The translations under genes and the position numbers were made by a program. A stretch of DNA of 64,000 nucleotides from Mugil cephalus (lineage: Eukaryota > Chordata > Actinopteri > Mugiliformes > Mugilidae): assembly GCF_022458985.1 (NCBI RefSeq), contig NC_061787.1:20717629-20781628 (forward strand), written 5' to 3'. Below are positions 38,422-64,000 of this stretch, one piece after another; position 1 is the first letter of the stretch; each line of letters starts with the position of its first letter. The notes under the pieces were generated by a model. It had not been told where the DNA came from. It was given only the letters and a program-made list of their open reading frames with translations, and did not search any database.

Positions 38422-39055
38422 CTGCGTGAGAGAACACAGATAGGTCGCTTTAGTTAAACTTTCGGACGCTTCAAAACATGAACATATACACTCACCAAAC
38501 CACACACACTCCTGTTTCATGGTACGAACCTCCCAGACTCTCACACCCGAATTTATTACTCACCTTTTTAGCACAACCACTAAGTGCTCCCGCTGTAACA
38601 CACTCACAATAACATACTCTGTTGCTGAGTCAAGTTACGCCCCCTTCTGATCGTCAAAAACCACAACAGAATAATGATTGCTCCGGTAACCGATGCGACC
38701 GCTAAGGATATCCAGCCTTGTAACCCGATCAGGCTCTGCAGAGCTAAAGGTGATGACAACATGACCCCGGCACACTGATCCTGCATGCGATCCACTGACT
38801 ACAAAGATTCCGCCGGAGCCCACATCCAAAAATAAAGTTTGTGTTGTTTTATTATAGTCCTGCTCTGGCATCATTACTCATTAATGCAGCCACAAGACGC
38901 TTGAGGTGATCCTCTCACTGGAGCACACGCAGTCAGAGTGTGAGTCAGAAGACAGCTGGGCCCTCGCCGTCCCTGCCCGGTTTGTTTTGGGATGAGGTCT
39001 GTCATTGATCCGTCTGTCAGAGAGTACGCCTTCCTCAGTTAACTTAAATGAACAC

Positions 39056-39069
39056 GGGGGGGGGGGGGG
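39056..39069. repeat. Poly(G) run (14 G)
   Basis: Fourteen consecutive G on the plus strand, close to a C run just after it. Rare in vertebrate DNA and prone to sequencing error, so its exact length is uncertain. Confidence 0.85.
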
Positions 39070-40283
39070 CACCCCCTCATATCGGATTCTCAGTCTTCCC
39101 TGAAATAGCAACCGCCACCGGCGAGGACCGGCATCCTGGAAGAGCGGGCGCTAGAAGCAGGTGCTTTTAGAGAGGGCGTGAGAACATGCTTCTGAATCGA
39201 CCGGGGGCCCGTCCTTACGTATAAGAACAAATAGACGCGGCGTGCGGCTCAGACTGACAGCTACACACCCAGAATAGATTTAAAGCGGCGAGAGGTGGTC
39301 CAGACTGGGAGCCCATGAGAGGTGTTCATAATGAGCTTTCACAGTTCTACTTTATCCGTTTCAACACTACGAAGCACACACTTACTCTGCGTTACATCAC
39401 ATCAGGGGTTTCTATGTGTGTGCCTCTGACAGTAGCACCCCAGTCTGGGCCTGTCCCAGAACAAGCTGCAGCCGTGATGTCAGCGCACACATGCCTTTAT
39501 GAATGAGTGTCTCTCAGAGGACAGCCTCCGTCTGTTTTAACTTGCGTTTAAAGCTCTGACACAACCAACAGCTCACACCATCGACGGAGGTGCCAGAGAT
39601 GTAGTCAGGAGTCCGCCAGAGGCTCCAGTCACGCACATGATAACGGCACTATCAACGCTGCAGCAACAGTCTGCCGCTGAAATGCAGATATTGTGTTTCT
39701 GTTGTGTGCTTCTGCTGCGTGCACCACGTACTCCGGTCAAGGATGCGACAGTGGTGTTGGCTCGACACAGATAACTCTATCCGTATGATAACAGGGAAAT
39801 GTTTGCATCTGGGGCTGGAGACACTTATCCAAAAAAAAAAAAAAAGATTAATATGGCTCCCAAACACAAACCAGTACAACTAATGTGAAACAGCTGAGCC
39901 AGCAAACAAGACAATCCAAAAGTTTAAATCATCAAATACAGACTAAAGGTGCCACACTGCTACAAATCGAGCATGACATCATTCACCTTGGCAAAGGCCC
40001 CAAAACTCCACCACAGTCGCCCATGAATTAAAACTGACTGAGGAGCCAGACACAATACACCCAAAAAAATATCTGAGAACCATACACCTCTGTGATATCC
40101 TGTCGTCTGTGATCTGGGTTCTGGCAGAGGAGCGTGAATAGTAAATTTTGCCTGGAATGAATCCTTGTCACCGCATGGAGTAGCTGGAATCTCAGAGCTA
40201 ACCGGCCGACTTGTTGCTCCATGGAGATTTAAGGGATGTTACGCAACCGCAGTCCATCTGTTGATTCAGACCTTGAGAACCAC

Positions 40284-40301
40284 AAAAAAAAAAAAAAAAA
40301 A
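40284..40301. repeat. Poly(A) tract (18 A)
   Basis: Uninterrupted A run. No retroposon body is recognised beside it. Confidence 0.85.
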
Positions 40302-40430
40302 CCTGCTGCGCTTCTCTTCAACATGTGGTTCTTAAATATGAGCTGAGGGGGGATATGCCAAAGATATATTCTATAGAAATCACCAACCACTTTCAACCAC
40401 CTGGTCAGCAGAAATATAAGACATCACGTC

Positions 40431-40461
40431 TGTTTGTTTGTTTGTTTGTTTGTTTGTTTTT
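40431..40461. repeat. (TGTT)n tetranucleotide array
   Basis: About seven TGTT units. Confidence 0.95.
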
Positions 40462-41365
40462 AATGCACTTGCATGTGTGGCATTAAGGTAGTTGTGGTAC
40501 TGGGATGCAGATGGAAGAGCATCAAGCCAGAGATCGCGACCAGAGCTTTTGTCTGCACACATCTGCAGCCCAGCCACTGTAGCAGCAAAAAACACCCCGA
40601 GACTCGGACTGCCTTTGTCCCTGTGCTTCATTCAAAACAGATGTTGGCCGAGCAGCATCCACTCCAACATGTGCTGCTGCTGCTACTGCTGCTGCATTAC
40701 GATCCACCTATGCGGCTTGTTTGCTGCGCGTAGACGTTTAAGAGCACGTTTATTTCATTGACAGAGAGACCTACAGGGGCCTAAAAACAAGACAGCTTGG
40801 GTCTATAAAATGCAGGGGCCGAGCGGCCAGAGCATGCCTGCCTGGGAGAGAGGAGGGGAGGGGAGAGGGGGAGCGATGGCATATAGATGGGGGGCAGGGT
40901 CCCTTCCAGCCCTTGCAGAAATATACAACACAAAGGAGTTTAATCCATGTGCATTCATGACAAAAGAGCCCCGACTCCACATCACCCAGGATTCCCAGGA
41001 GCAAAGGGGCAGGGTAGGGACGTGCCCTCCTCTCCTGAACCGGGACAAATAGCCCTGAACGCACCGCGGGGAAATCACGCACTGATGCTACTACCGCGTG
41101 GAATATTTAATTAACCTACCCTGAATGATATTAAAGCTAATACCTAATGTTTGTGTGTTTTTTTAACCCCACAGAACAGAGAAGACATTTCTATGGAAAT
41201 TTCCCGCAGGTTCATTGGGATACAAACCCTCGGCTCCCTCCTCTGCAACAGCGTGCATAGCAACAAAGTAACTCCGACACAAGCCAATAGCCTCTCGCTG
41301 ACCGAAGCGCCTCACTAAAATATATATGTATTAAAAAGAAAAAAAAAGAAATGAAACGTGCCTAC

Positions 41366-41560
41366 CTTAAATTTCCCTGGTCGTGCTTGTCCGTGCTCTG
41401 TGTTGTCGCAGAGGTAATGAGAAGGAACTTTTCCCCCCACCTATTTCAGCGTCGCCTGCACCGACTATGCCCGCAGCAGACCTCCAGTCAGTCGGTTGTT
41501 CGCATTCCCCCGCCTCTCTCTGCGTTGTCAAGTGCGGGGCGGCAACGAAAAGCACATCCG
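41366..41560 (-). promoter_or_regulatory. arhgap12: arhgap12 CpG-rich promoter and noncoding first exon (inferred)
   Basis: This is one of the few CpG-dense, GC-rich patches in the region. On the minus strand it contains a GCCGCCCCGC Sp1-like box and an ACCGGATGT ETS-like box, with no TATA box, as expected of a broad housekeeping promoter. It ends in a strong donor, TTTAAG then GTAGGC (GT at 41365-41364), about 2.9 kb above the acceptor of the SH3 exon. The transcription start cannot be placed from sequence alone. A tiny uORF (MRTTD) is present. Confidence 0.5.
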
Positions 41561-42720
41561 GTCACAACTGTCAGAATAAAGGTTTTAAACTACCAGGGTT
41601 AGCTTTGTGATAAAAGAAAAATCAACACTCCTCGTTATATTTCTCCGCTATTATGGATTTTATTTATTTATTTTTTGTTAGGTAAACAAAAAATGTGCTA
41701 TTTACCTTTACTTTCATTCTTCAATCAAAAAAACAACTTTGGAGAACGTGCATTTCGGACTCTTATAAGGGCTATGAAATGCATGTGAAAGGTTGCCACA
41801 GAGCGGAGGAGCGGAGGCTGATTAACATCAACTCGATTTCCAGTTCGTAGTCTCTATGTGAAATGGAGCAACAAAAAAATCTGCATCGTTTTCTGTGCTT
41901 TGTACGTTTTGAGGCCCTTATTTTGAAGAGCACATAGACCCCGTTCCGGATTTAGTTTGCCTCCTTTCAGCTTCGGTGTTGTGGTCTTCAAAGCAGCAGT
42001 GGACCCTCCTGTGGACAGTGTCGCTCCCCACCCCGCCCCGTTTGTCAGCGTTGATAGATGGTGTCCAGACCTCCGTGCTCGGCCTGCCTCCTCCCGATTC
42101 AACACCTCGCTGTCCGGTGCTTCCCAACCCCTGGTCCGCGGACACCAAGGGGGTCTCAGACGTAGTTCTGGGGACTTCTCATAAAAAACCTAGAGTTTTT
42201 AAAATTTCCCTTAAGGGGGGAGTCTCTAAAAATATATTTTTGCAGGTAATAGAACGACAGTGAGGTCATGTTACATGTTCATGTTGCCTACGTAATTGAA
42301 TAAACATACATCTACTCTGCTAAGCTGAGCACTACCTGGCAATCACAGCAGGGTGTTTCACCATCTGAGCAGGATCATGAATGATTTAGTGCTCCGATGA
42401 TCCAGGAACACAACGCCCAGTCTATAGCAGCACTGAAATTGGCCTCAGGCAATGAGACTGCAAGTTTACATTATTTCAGAATTATGCATGAATGTCTCCA
42501 CTGTAATTTAATCATGCCAATTTTCCTTGTGTTTCAGCATGAGTTCTGTGTGTGACAGCACAACCTGTTGGTGAAAGGGCGGAAGTGGCAGACGTGAGCA
42601 CTGAATGTTTTAAGGCTTTGTATCTGTTATTGTACCAATTTCTATTAATTAAAACCTAACATTGTCCAGTTCCTAATCAAACTAATGCTTAATATTTTGT
42701 TTGTGCAATAATCGTGCGCA
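41561..42720. other. Spacer between the arhgap12 promoter and the kif5b 3' end
   Basis: Contains a second CpG-bearing stretch at about 41940-42130, a hAT-like fragment (42110-42265) and otherwise AT-rich DNA with no ORF of note. It separates two genes read in the same direction. Confidence 0.55.
42110..42265. mobile_element. hAT-like repeat fragment
   Basis: Begins 'ccggtgcttcccaacccctg' followed by 'gtccgcggacaccaaggggg' and 'gtctcagacgt'. This matches the terminal and subterminal design of a widespread fish hAT-type repeat ('cagtgcttcccaaccctggtc', then 'cgcggac' and 'ggggtctc'). No transposase. The right limit is uncertain. Confidence 0.5.
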
Positions 42721-44048
42721 TTTATTCTTTCAGTGAAAAAAAAAGAAGGCTGGATTGAATTTATATGTTTCATGAAATAAATTCACCAAAAATATGCTTT
42801 CAAGTTTCAATTTATTATGTCTAGAATAAAAATTTGAAGACCCGGTGTACAGAAAACCATAAGTGGAAGCGCGCCGCAGCAACAGGCTAATTTCAGCACG
42901 ACATGAAAAGTGCCTTCAGTTGAAGTGATAAAAACATCTGCCTTCCTGGACATGAAATGCGAGAGTGCTGTTCCAGTGTCAAATAGTCCGAGGGAAGCCG
43001 AGGAGTTAGTGGCTTTTTAAGATATTTAAATAAAGGAAAATGTTACTGGGAAACCAGGGAGATAAAAAAAAAAAAAATATGCAGGGCGTGAGAACAAAAA
43101 GTCGTTTGAGGTCTACAGTGTAGTGACGCCACAGTTCTTCTTCACTTAAAGAAAAAAAAACTGCAGTATCATTTTGACCAACCAAAATATAGACAGATAT
43201 TTATAACTATCTGCACATAACAATAATGCTGCATTGGCAGAAGTGCATCACTGAGAGATCTCTGTACGGTACGGTACAGGTGCTGCAGGGCAACTGCGCA
43301 AACTCAGTGCAATATAACTTATTAGATTTAAACGTTTAAATCTTTCATTTAATCATTTCATTCTTGAAATGTGTTATTTGCAACTGTTGCATAAAAAATA
43401 ATATATAATAATCATCATCACCATCATATATTGACCAGTCAAAAAGCAAAAAAAAAAAAATAAGCGGAAACTAAGAGGAATGTTGCTAGTGTTCAGCCAG
43501 GTTTTTAGTAATGTTCTTTTGTCCAGTAGGTTCATCAAGGTCTGATACGTACATTCATGTTAGCCTAATATCTTCATAAGTTACTGACAGCTGAGCATGT
43601 AAAAGAAAGGCACAACAATGACTTGTCATATTCTGGGCAGAGCAGTCTCAGTCTCAAGTTTTGATAAGCCTGAGTCTAAAAGTTTTAAAGACGAGACGCT
43701 GCACAACCTAGACTGCACTTATATACAGTATATACACATTTTAACATGCCATTGGATGAATGGTGCAGTGGTTCCTGGTGAAAGTTTAGTGTTGGTCTGG
43801 GGCTTTGGCTTTAAGTTTGGACGTCTGTCTGCATCCTCAGAAGCTGTAGGTGAAAAGAGAAGAAAGATAAATGACACCTACAGTCTGTCTGTCTGTCTGG
43901 ATGTCTTTCTGGATGTCTGTTTGTCTGTCTGGATGACTTTCTGTCCTATCTGTCTGTCTGTCCTATCTGGATTAAGAAACGTCCTGTCTCAGGATGTCTG
44001 GTTTGGCCGAGCAGAACTGAGCAATGAAGTGCACGTATTAAACTACAG
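42721..44048 (-). other. kif5b: Probable kif5b 3' untranslated region
   Basis: This lies directly after the kif5b stop codon. Mammalian KIF5B has a long 3' UTR, so more than 1 kb here would be normal. Candidate AATAAA signals on the minus strand lie at 42816-42811 and 42726-42721. No spliced ORF is present. The true end is not determined. A GTCT-rich microsatellite (43882-43970) would lie 79-167 bases after the stop. Confidence 0.5.
43882..43970. repeat. Imperfect (GTCT)n microsatellite
   Basis: GTCT units alternate with 'ggatgtctttct' and 'cctatctg' variants. On the kif5b mRNA strand it reads as (AGAC)n. Confidence 0.9.
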
Positions 44049-59022
<14,974 letters not shown>

Positions 59023-59190
59023 ATCCGCCGCAGTGGATGAATGAGGCGCTCCGTCCTAACTCCACAGCCACCAACACCAAAGCAAAGCAGCAGGGAGCCA
59101 CAGGGCAGACCGCGCCCCTGACACAACTGGTGCACAGCTACTGCTCAACTGACTGGGGGCCCGTATTCAAGTAGTCCAAAATGGCAACGT
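59023..59190 (-). promoter_or_regulatory. kif5b: kif5b 5' leader and promoter region (inferred)
   Basis: GC-rich with several CpGs, directly upstream of the start codon, in AT-rich surroundings; no TATA box. The plus strand has an AAAATGGC motif (59178-59185) like the YY1 site found near housekeeping start sites. There is no upstream ATG in the proximal 60 bases. The transcription start is not placed. Confidence 0.5.
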
Positions 59191-61000
59191 CTTACATTAC
59201 AATCTAAACTTTGGTGCAGCTGAGGCGCACAGGGAGGCACATTTGTTGTGAAAATAATATTTAAAAAGATGCAGCTAAATATATAAGCTATTAAGTGCTA
59301 CTGCTGCCAAAAAATCCCAGTATTGCAAAGACGACCTACGCAGTCTCAGTAAAAGCGCACAGACGCGTCCATTTACAAAGAAAATAAAAGCTGAGGTAGA
59401 TCTTCATTAATCTAAGAAGCTTTAGCTCACTTTATACACAGAGAAAGGGTGGATAAAAAAAAAAATCCTGCTGTGTGCAGAACTAAAGAGTAGAGTCACA
59501 TGGTAGCATAAGATGTGAGAAACTATTGATAACAGGCCCCATGTGGGTGTAACTTCCCATTTTAACCATTTTCAAGCACTCTTTCCAGTTCCCGAGACAG
59601 GAAAGTGACCGGAGACTATATTTCCATAACGTTGGTTTGAGTTTTTTCTTCTGAAACTAAGCAAATTATTCTAAAGGCTTTCTCACTGTTTGTGTGTTCA
59701 CTGAAAAACCACAGCTTTATTTAGAAACAAAGGCGTCACCACACTTCCTGTGCTAGCTTCTCTTTCTGACCAAACATGCTCTTGACTTAATGTATGCGCA
59801 AGTTGCCACATCTTGTGTCAGAGCGGTGGATTAATATGCAAAATGTCTGCAAGTAGTTTTTCAAACATAACTTTTCTTTCACAGAAGAATATCCATTTAT
59901 ATTTTTGTTTAATAGCTGCTTGAGAAACAGCTCTAGGTCTCTTGTATACTGCTGTCATAGATTTCTGCAACCCTACCGTTCTTCCTTTTAAAATTCTTTC
60001 CAAGAATGTCAGATTAACTAATGGAGAGTGTTGTGGCATGCTTATTTTCACAGTGTTTTCTAACCAGCAAACATTTTCTGTGCTGCCGGCAGGTCCTCTC
60101 CATGAAAGACCGGCCATTAGTAGGGCATTAGCTGTTGTGGACCTCCTTGATGGGAAGAATCCCTCATTAAAGCAGCACTGGGAAAGTAGCACACTAGGAA
60201 TAAAACTGCTTTGTTTTCGCAAGATCTCATGTCAGCTGATTTAAAAACTAGAATAAATGCAATGGCCCAGCTTTTGATGCACCTTTCCTCTCACTAGGGC
60301 AGACGTTGAGTTTTCAATGTGAAATTAGCCTGCATTTATTGTGTACTGACCTCTCTCTGGTGTTCATGTTTTTCTGGAAAATTAATGGCTGTGAATAAAA
60401 TGACAAGAGACGAGACATTTGTGATTTCATGGCCATGATGAAAGGGACCACTAGCACACTCACAGGGTCGGGTCTATTCACTTCCACAAACTGAGGTTGG
60501 ATACAATAAACACGGCTTCATCCAGCAGCATATATGTGTGAATATGCAGGAAGATGGAGCCTGTCGGAGGAGTTCTCTGCAGAACAGACACAGTCTCATG
60601 ATCTCATGATACAGTTAACAGCATTTTCATGGGCCTCTTGAGCTTTTTAATTTTCCTCCCGACATTACGAAGAATATGAAACACCCACTACAAACTGAAG
60701 CCTATGAATGTGTCTTTCAACTCTCTGGTTTAAAGGATGTAATAATTACCCGACTGGATGACAAAAAAAAAATCTCAGAGTACTGTCCACTGGTAAGTTT
60801 GAACTTTGGCATTTTTCATATTGTTTTATTGTTTTATGATAAGTGGCATCATTGTGCATAAACAAAGCAATGTAACATTGCTCATACCAGTGATAGTGAA
60901 TCTGTTTGACCTTTCATTACTACTAGTTCTTGCTCTGGGGATTCAGGCTTTAGAAACACTGTCATACCTACTGCATTTGCTTTATTCGCTTTTTTGTTGT
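59191..61000. other. Intergenic DNA upstream of kif5b
   Basis: AT-rich. Short ORFs on both strands overlap each other and show no homology known to me. No transposon ends recognised. Confidence 0.6.
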
Positions 61001-61002
61001 CC

Positions 61003-61083
61003 AGTAGCACAGATAAAAGAAACTCCCCCAATAGTGTCTAATGTCAGTAATTAAATTTGACTGTTCACTGTGTTGCTCACAAG
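61003..61083. repeat. Direct repeat flanking the upstream tRNA unit, left copy
   Basis: 'gtagcaca', then 'cccccaatag.gt.taatgtc' and 'agtaatta.attt.actgtt', recurs at 61455-61530 with a few mismatches. The spacing (452 bp) defines one tandem unit containing the tRNA and the exon-like frame. Confidence 0.8.
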
Positions 61084-61121
61084 ACACTATAGTGATCCAC
61101 CTTCCGAGGATCATAAACATC

Positions 61122-61203
61122 CGTCATGAACAAGATTCGAACCTGTGCGGGGAAACCCCATTGGATTTCGAGTCTAACGCCTTAACCTCTCAGCCACCAC
61201 GAC
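61122..61203 (-). tRNA. tRNA-Ser(CGA), copy upstream of kif5b
   Basis: 82 bases, paralogue of the intronic copy. The anticodon loop CT-CGA-AA, the long variable arm and the B box TTCGAATC are kept. The acceptor stem changes C5-G68 to U5-A68, a paired change, and A4-U69 to G4-U69. A mismatch appears in the anticodon stem (A29 against C41), the T stem gains a G-U pair, and only TTT follows at the 3' side. It may be expressed weakly or be a decaying copy. Confidence 0.8.
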
Positions 61204-61236
61204 TCAGGTGCTGTTGTTCTCCATCACCAATCTTAC

Positions 61237-61360
61237 CTTCCTGCAGCATCTGAAGCATGGCAGCTTTCACTTTCTGCCTCACAAACCGTGGGTTCTTCAG
61301 GTCTGAACATTTGTCTTTGTCTTTAGTCAATTCCTCCAAGTTCTGGATGACTCCATCTTT
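61237..61360 (-). other. Exon-like open frame with splice signals, unidentified
   Basis: On the minus strand an AG (GTCCAG) precedes a 41-codon open frame, KDGVIQNLEELTKDKD to FVRQKVKAAMLQMLQE, which ends at a strong donor (GAAG then GTAAGA). It is rich in Lys/Glu/Leu like a helical segment. The acceptor lacks a clear pyrimidine tract. The sequence travels with the tRNA in both duplicate units and is broken by a stop in the other. I do not recognise the protein. It may be an orphan exon carried with the tRNA, or part of a gene not otherwise visible here. Confidence 0.4.
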
Positions 61361-61454
61361 CTGGACGTACTATGTCCTCAGTTAGGCTTTATTTGATCAT
61401 CTTCTGCTGAATGAATCTTGGTTCCATTTCTCCTTTTTGGCTCCTAGAAGTGCT

Positions 61455-61530
61455 GCAGTAGCACAAAAAAGCAAACACCCCCAATAGCGTTTAATGTCAG
61501 TAATTATATTTAACTGTTGTTGTGCTCTTT
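61455..61530. repeat. Direct repeat flanking the upstream tRNA unit, right copy
   Basis: Partner of 61003-61083. It suggests the start of a second, truncated tandem unit. Confidence 0.75.
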
Positions 61531-62219
61531 TGTATAAGCAGGTTATCAGAGGTTCAGATGGTGCTTTAGGAAAGGGGCAAAGTAGAGAATATACAAATAA
61601 CTCCACAAGCACTTTATAAGGAACACCAAACTAAAACTGGGCCAAACCTAACTCTAAACTCCAAACTCTGGGTCAGGCCATGCTACAGTTTTCTTCTTGT
61701 AACTTGGAGCAGGTGCGTCACTAGGCTTTAAGGACAGGGGAGGCTTAAGCCCTGAAAAATATTACTTAATTACTTGAAATACATCACGAGTGGATTGGAT
61801 AAGGACGCACTAAAGAGACTAGCTCTACCGTACATAACGAAGTAAAGGGAAACTGACAGATTTATGATCACATTTAAGTCCTTGATGACAGGTTATATGA
61901 TTATTTATTTAAACTGATACGCTGGCTGCTTTATATTGAATTTTTTGGCACAAACAAAAAACAAAAAAAACAACAACCATCAGCTATTTTGCCTTCTCCA
62001 TGCATCAGTATGAAATATCGTCATAATAATGCATCATCTACAGCAGCCAGCAGGGGTCAGCGCACACTTAAAATAGGTCACTACAGTCTCACACACTTGA
62101 ACTTATTTAATATTACAGAAAGTCTTCAACGTTTCACAATCAGATTGCATTGCATACATTTACGATGACGTGGAAAATAAATAAATAAACTGGAGTCAGT
62201 GTAGATGTACATGTTTGTT
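61531..62219. other. Intergenic DNA before the putative upstream gene end
   Basis: AT-rich, with a short (AAAT)n at 62176-62188. No gene or clear transposon seen. Confidence 0.6.
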
Positions 62220-64000
62220 TTTATTCCATAGAAACTGCAGCATTAGACAAGTGCTGAAGCCATAAACCATGTTGCAGAGACACACACACGCTCTCATACA
62301 CTTATCCACACACGGTCGGTCAATGCCGAGCACTGGGTGCAGACACTGACAAACAGATAAGAGGGTAAACAAAACCTGGGGGCGGGGGCAATTAACTGGA
62401 GTGCACCATCATAATTTACAGCACGCAAGAACTCAAGGGAGAAAGGGGGGGTTCATTTCCATGACACCAGCTGACCTCCTAAAAACTGTGTTTCATCCTT
62501 AACGGATAGAAAATATAAATTATTCCTACAGTAAGTACATTCTCTAGAGTAAGACCCATAAATATGGGAGCGGAAGGTACAGTATGTACAGAGGTCCATG
62601 CATCCACGATATACATACATGACAATAAATATTGGATATAGTCACAATACAGCATCAGAATATCAGGATATCTGTTTTTCTATTTGAACACGTGGAGCAG
62701 GCGAGAGTCAGCGTTCATCAACCAGACAAGGAAAGGGAAAGGCAGTCACCACCTGTATCTGTCTCCTACTGCTTTCTATTAAACAGTGTTGTCTCGGTTA
62801 CTCCTTAAAGAATGTGAAGGCAGGAGAAGGAAGGGGAGAGGAAATCATTTCGGAGGAGGGGAGGAGGTCTATGGAAGCACCAGTGAGCTTGTACTCCAGG
62901 CTTGTACCTGACTCACGATAGAAAGGAAAAAGAAAAACTGAACTCTAGAGTCACCCAGTGGAAAAATGCGTAAATGAAAAGCAAATAAAAATCTTTCTGA
63001 ATACTGATTTTAAAACGCCCCCATGGGGAGTTCATCCTTAGAGAAAAGAGGGAGACCTACAGAGGATTGAGGGTGGTGTGCTACTGTGTGTGTGAGTGAG
63101 AGAGAGGGAGAAAAAAAAAATCCAAGGCCGAGCATGGCAACGTGGCATCCGGTTGCTAAGTAACGGTCTCCGAGGGTAGAAGAAGCGCCCTCATCTCCAA
63201 AATGAACTATTTTCCCCGCTGCCCTGACCTCCTCCCTCTGCCACGGTGAACGAAGGCCTTTCCTGAGCAGTTGGTGAATGCTGGCGAGGCAAAGACGAGC
63301 AATTTGTAGTTACACTATAGGGAAACAAGGCGGGCAGGGGGCAGAGAGGTGGAACTGGAGCACATCATGCTGCACTTTTCTGACTAAATAAAAACAAAAA
63401 AAGTCTAACTGTAACAGCTTATTAAAATTCCTGTCATTAAATATTAAATGTTCCAGAAACCAGATATCGCCTCATGTGTTTCAGATGCAGATGTCACACA
63501 GAGATCCACACATTATAAGCAGCAAAGGGTTGGGATGTGAGAACTCTGTCCCCTCCACCCACATCGCCACTATTGAGATGTCTTCACAGATGAGGCGAGC
63601 CTCATGAAAAGACCTCTTTTCTCCATTAAGCATATTGCCAAACATCTGCACCGGCTGAGATGAAGAGCCTTGTGTTTGCAGACGCTAACGATACATTTGC
63701 ACCACAGAGGTGGAGGATGGGGGACGAGCCCGCTGAGCTGTGTGATTGCGTCTCCGTGGACTTCCAGCTAGCACGGCAACACAGAGTTAGATCAAATCCA
63801 ACTTTTTAAATACTTGAAAGAACTCACATTGGTCTGGTTAAGCCAATTTTATGAGTTACTATGGGGTTTTTCTCACCCTGGGTCACTAAATATCCAGGCT
63901 TATTTTATCACACTGGGTCTATTGTGTTTGGATCCTTAGACACAGACACTAAAACCTGCTCAGTCCAGGGCAAAGAAACAATCTGAGCCTAAATGCAGGA
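62220..64000 (-). other. Possible 3' UTR of the next upstream gene (epc1 by synteny)
   Basis: On the minus strand an AATAAA signal lies at 62225-62220. The 1.8 kb above it is free of recognisable transposons and of long ORFs, as a 3' UTR would be. In mammals EPC1 lies upstream of KIF5B on the same strand. No EPC1 coding sequence is within the window, so the identification rests on synteny and is weak. Confidence 0.35.

Larger units (their letters stand above)
38422..41365 (-). other. arhgap12: arhgap12 leader intron (inferred)
   Basis: The interval lies between the inferred noncoding first exon and the SH3 exon. It holds a G14 run (39056-39069), an A run at 39829-39845, an 18-A run (40284-40301), a (TGTT)n array (40431-40461) and CpG-containing DNA at 39100-39300 that could be an alternative promoter. 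I see no coding exon. Confidence 0.5.
61045..61450 (-). repeat. Segmental duplicate with tRNA-Ser and exon-like sequence, upstream copy
   Basis: Collinear counterpart of 57095-57620, about 4 kb away in the same orientation. The part between tRNA and exon-like frame differs most between the copies. Confidence 0.75.

Noticed and set aside
39100..39300. Alternative arhgap12 promoter
   Set aside because: Moderately CpG-bearing, but I found no convincing first-exon donor or core promoter element, so it is only mentioned in the intron entry.

Overview
The window is vertebrate nuclear DNA, almost certainly from a teleost fish. Two spliced genes encode recognisable vertebrate proteins. Both are on the minus strand with GT-AG introns. 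The intronic and intergenic DNA is full of simple repeats and of the degenerate Tc1-like, hAT-like and LINE-tail sequences usual in ray-finned fish. A percomorph-like fish is my inference from the repeat types; I could not assign a species.

Reading along the minus strand, right to left: (1) 62.2-64.0 kb is probably the 3' untranslated end of the next upstream gene. In mammals the order is EPC1, KIF5B, ARHGAP12, all on one strand, so epc1 is the natural candidate, but only synteny and a polyadenylation signal support this. (2) 44.05-59.02 kb is a complete kinesin-1 heavy chain gene, kif5b. I joined 25 coding exons with consistent splice phases into one open reading frame of 968 codons plus stop; human KIF5B has 963. 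(3) 1.2-41.6 kb is the 5' part of arhgap12, a RhoGAP. It has a CpG-rich promoter with a noncoding first exon near 41.4-41.6 kb, a first coding exon with the SH3 domain (37655-38329), a 36-kb intron, and a second coding exon with a WW domain (1207-1482). The remaining WW, PH and RhoGAP exons lie beyond the left edge.

Two tRNA-Ser(CGA) genes on the minus strand sit inside a duplicated segment. One is in kif5b intron 1 (57236-57317) and the other is about 2.1 kb upstream of kif5b (61122-61203). The duplicated unit also carries an exon-like open reading frame with good splice sites, intact in the upstream copy and broken in the intronic one.

The two protein genes act in separate processes: plus-end microtubule transport, and Rho-family GTPase inactivation at junctions and adhesions. 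Their adjacency is old vertebrate synteny, not an operon. The large arhgap12 intron holds no further gene that I can support. It contains at least three Tc1-like remnants, a MITE-like element with a fish-typical 'tttacatgcac' terminus, two hAT-like elements, a LINE 3' tail with a (CCAT)n array, several unnamed dispersed repeats and many microsatellites. I found no novel multi-gene system. The items most worth a second look are the tRNA and exon-like unit, and the unusual C-terminal regulatory region of this kif5b.
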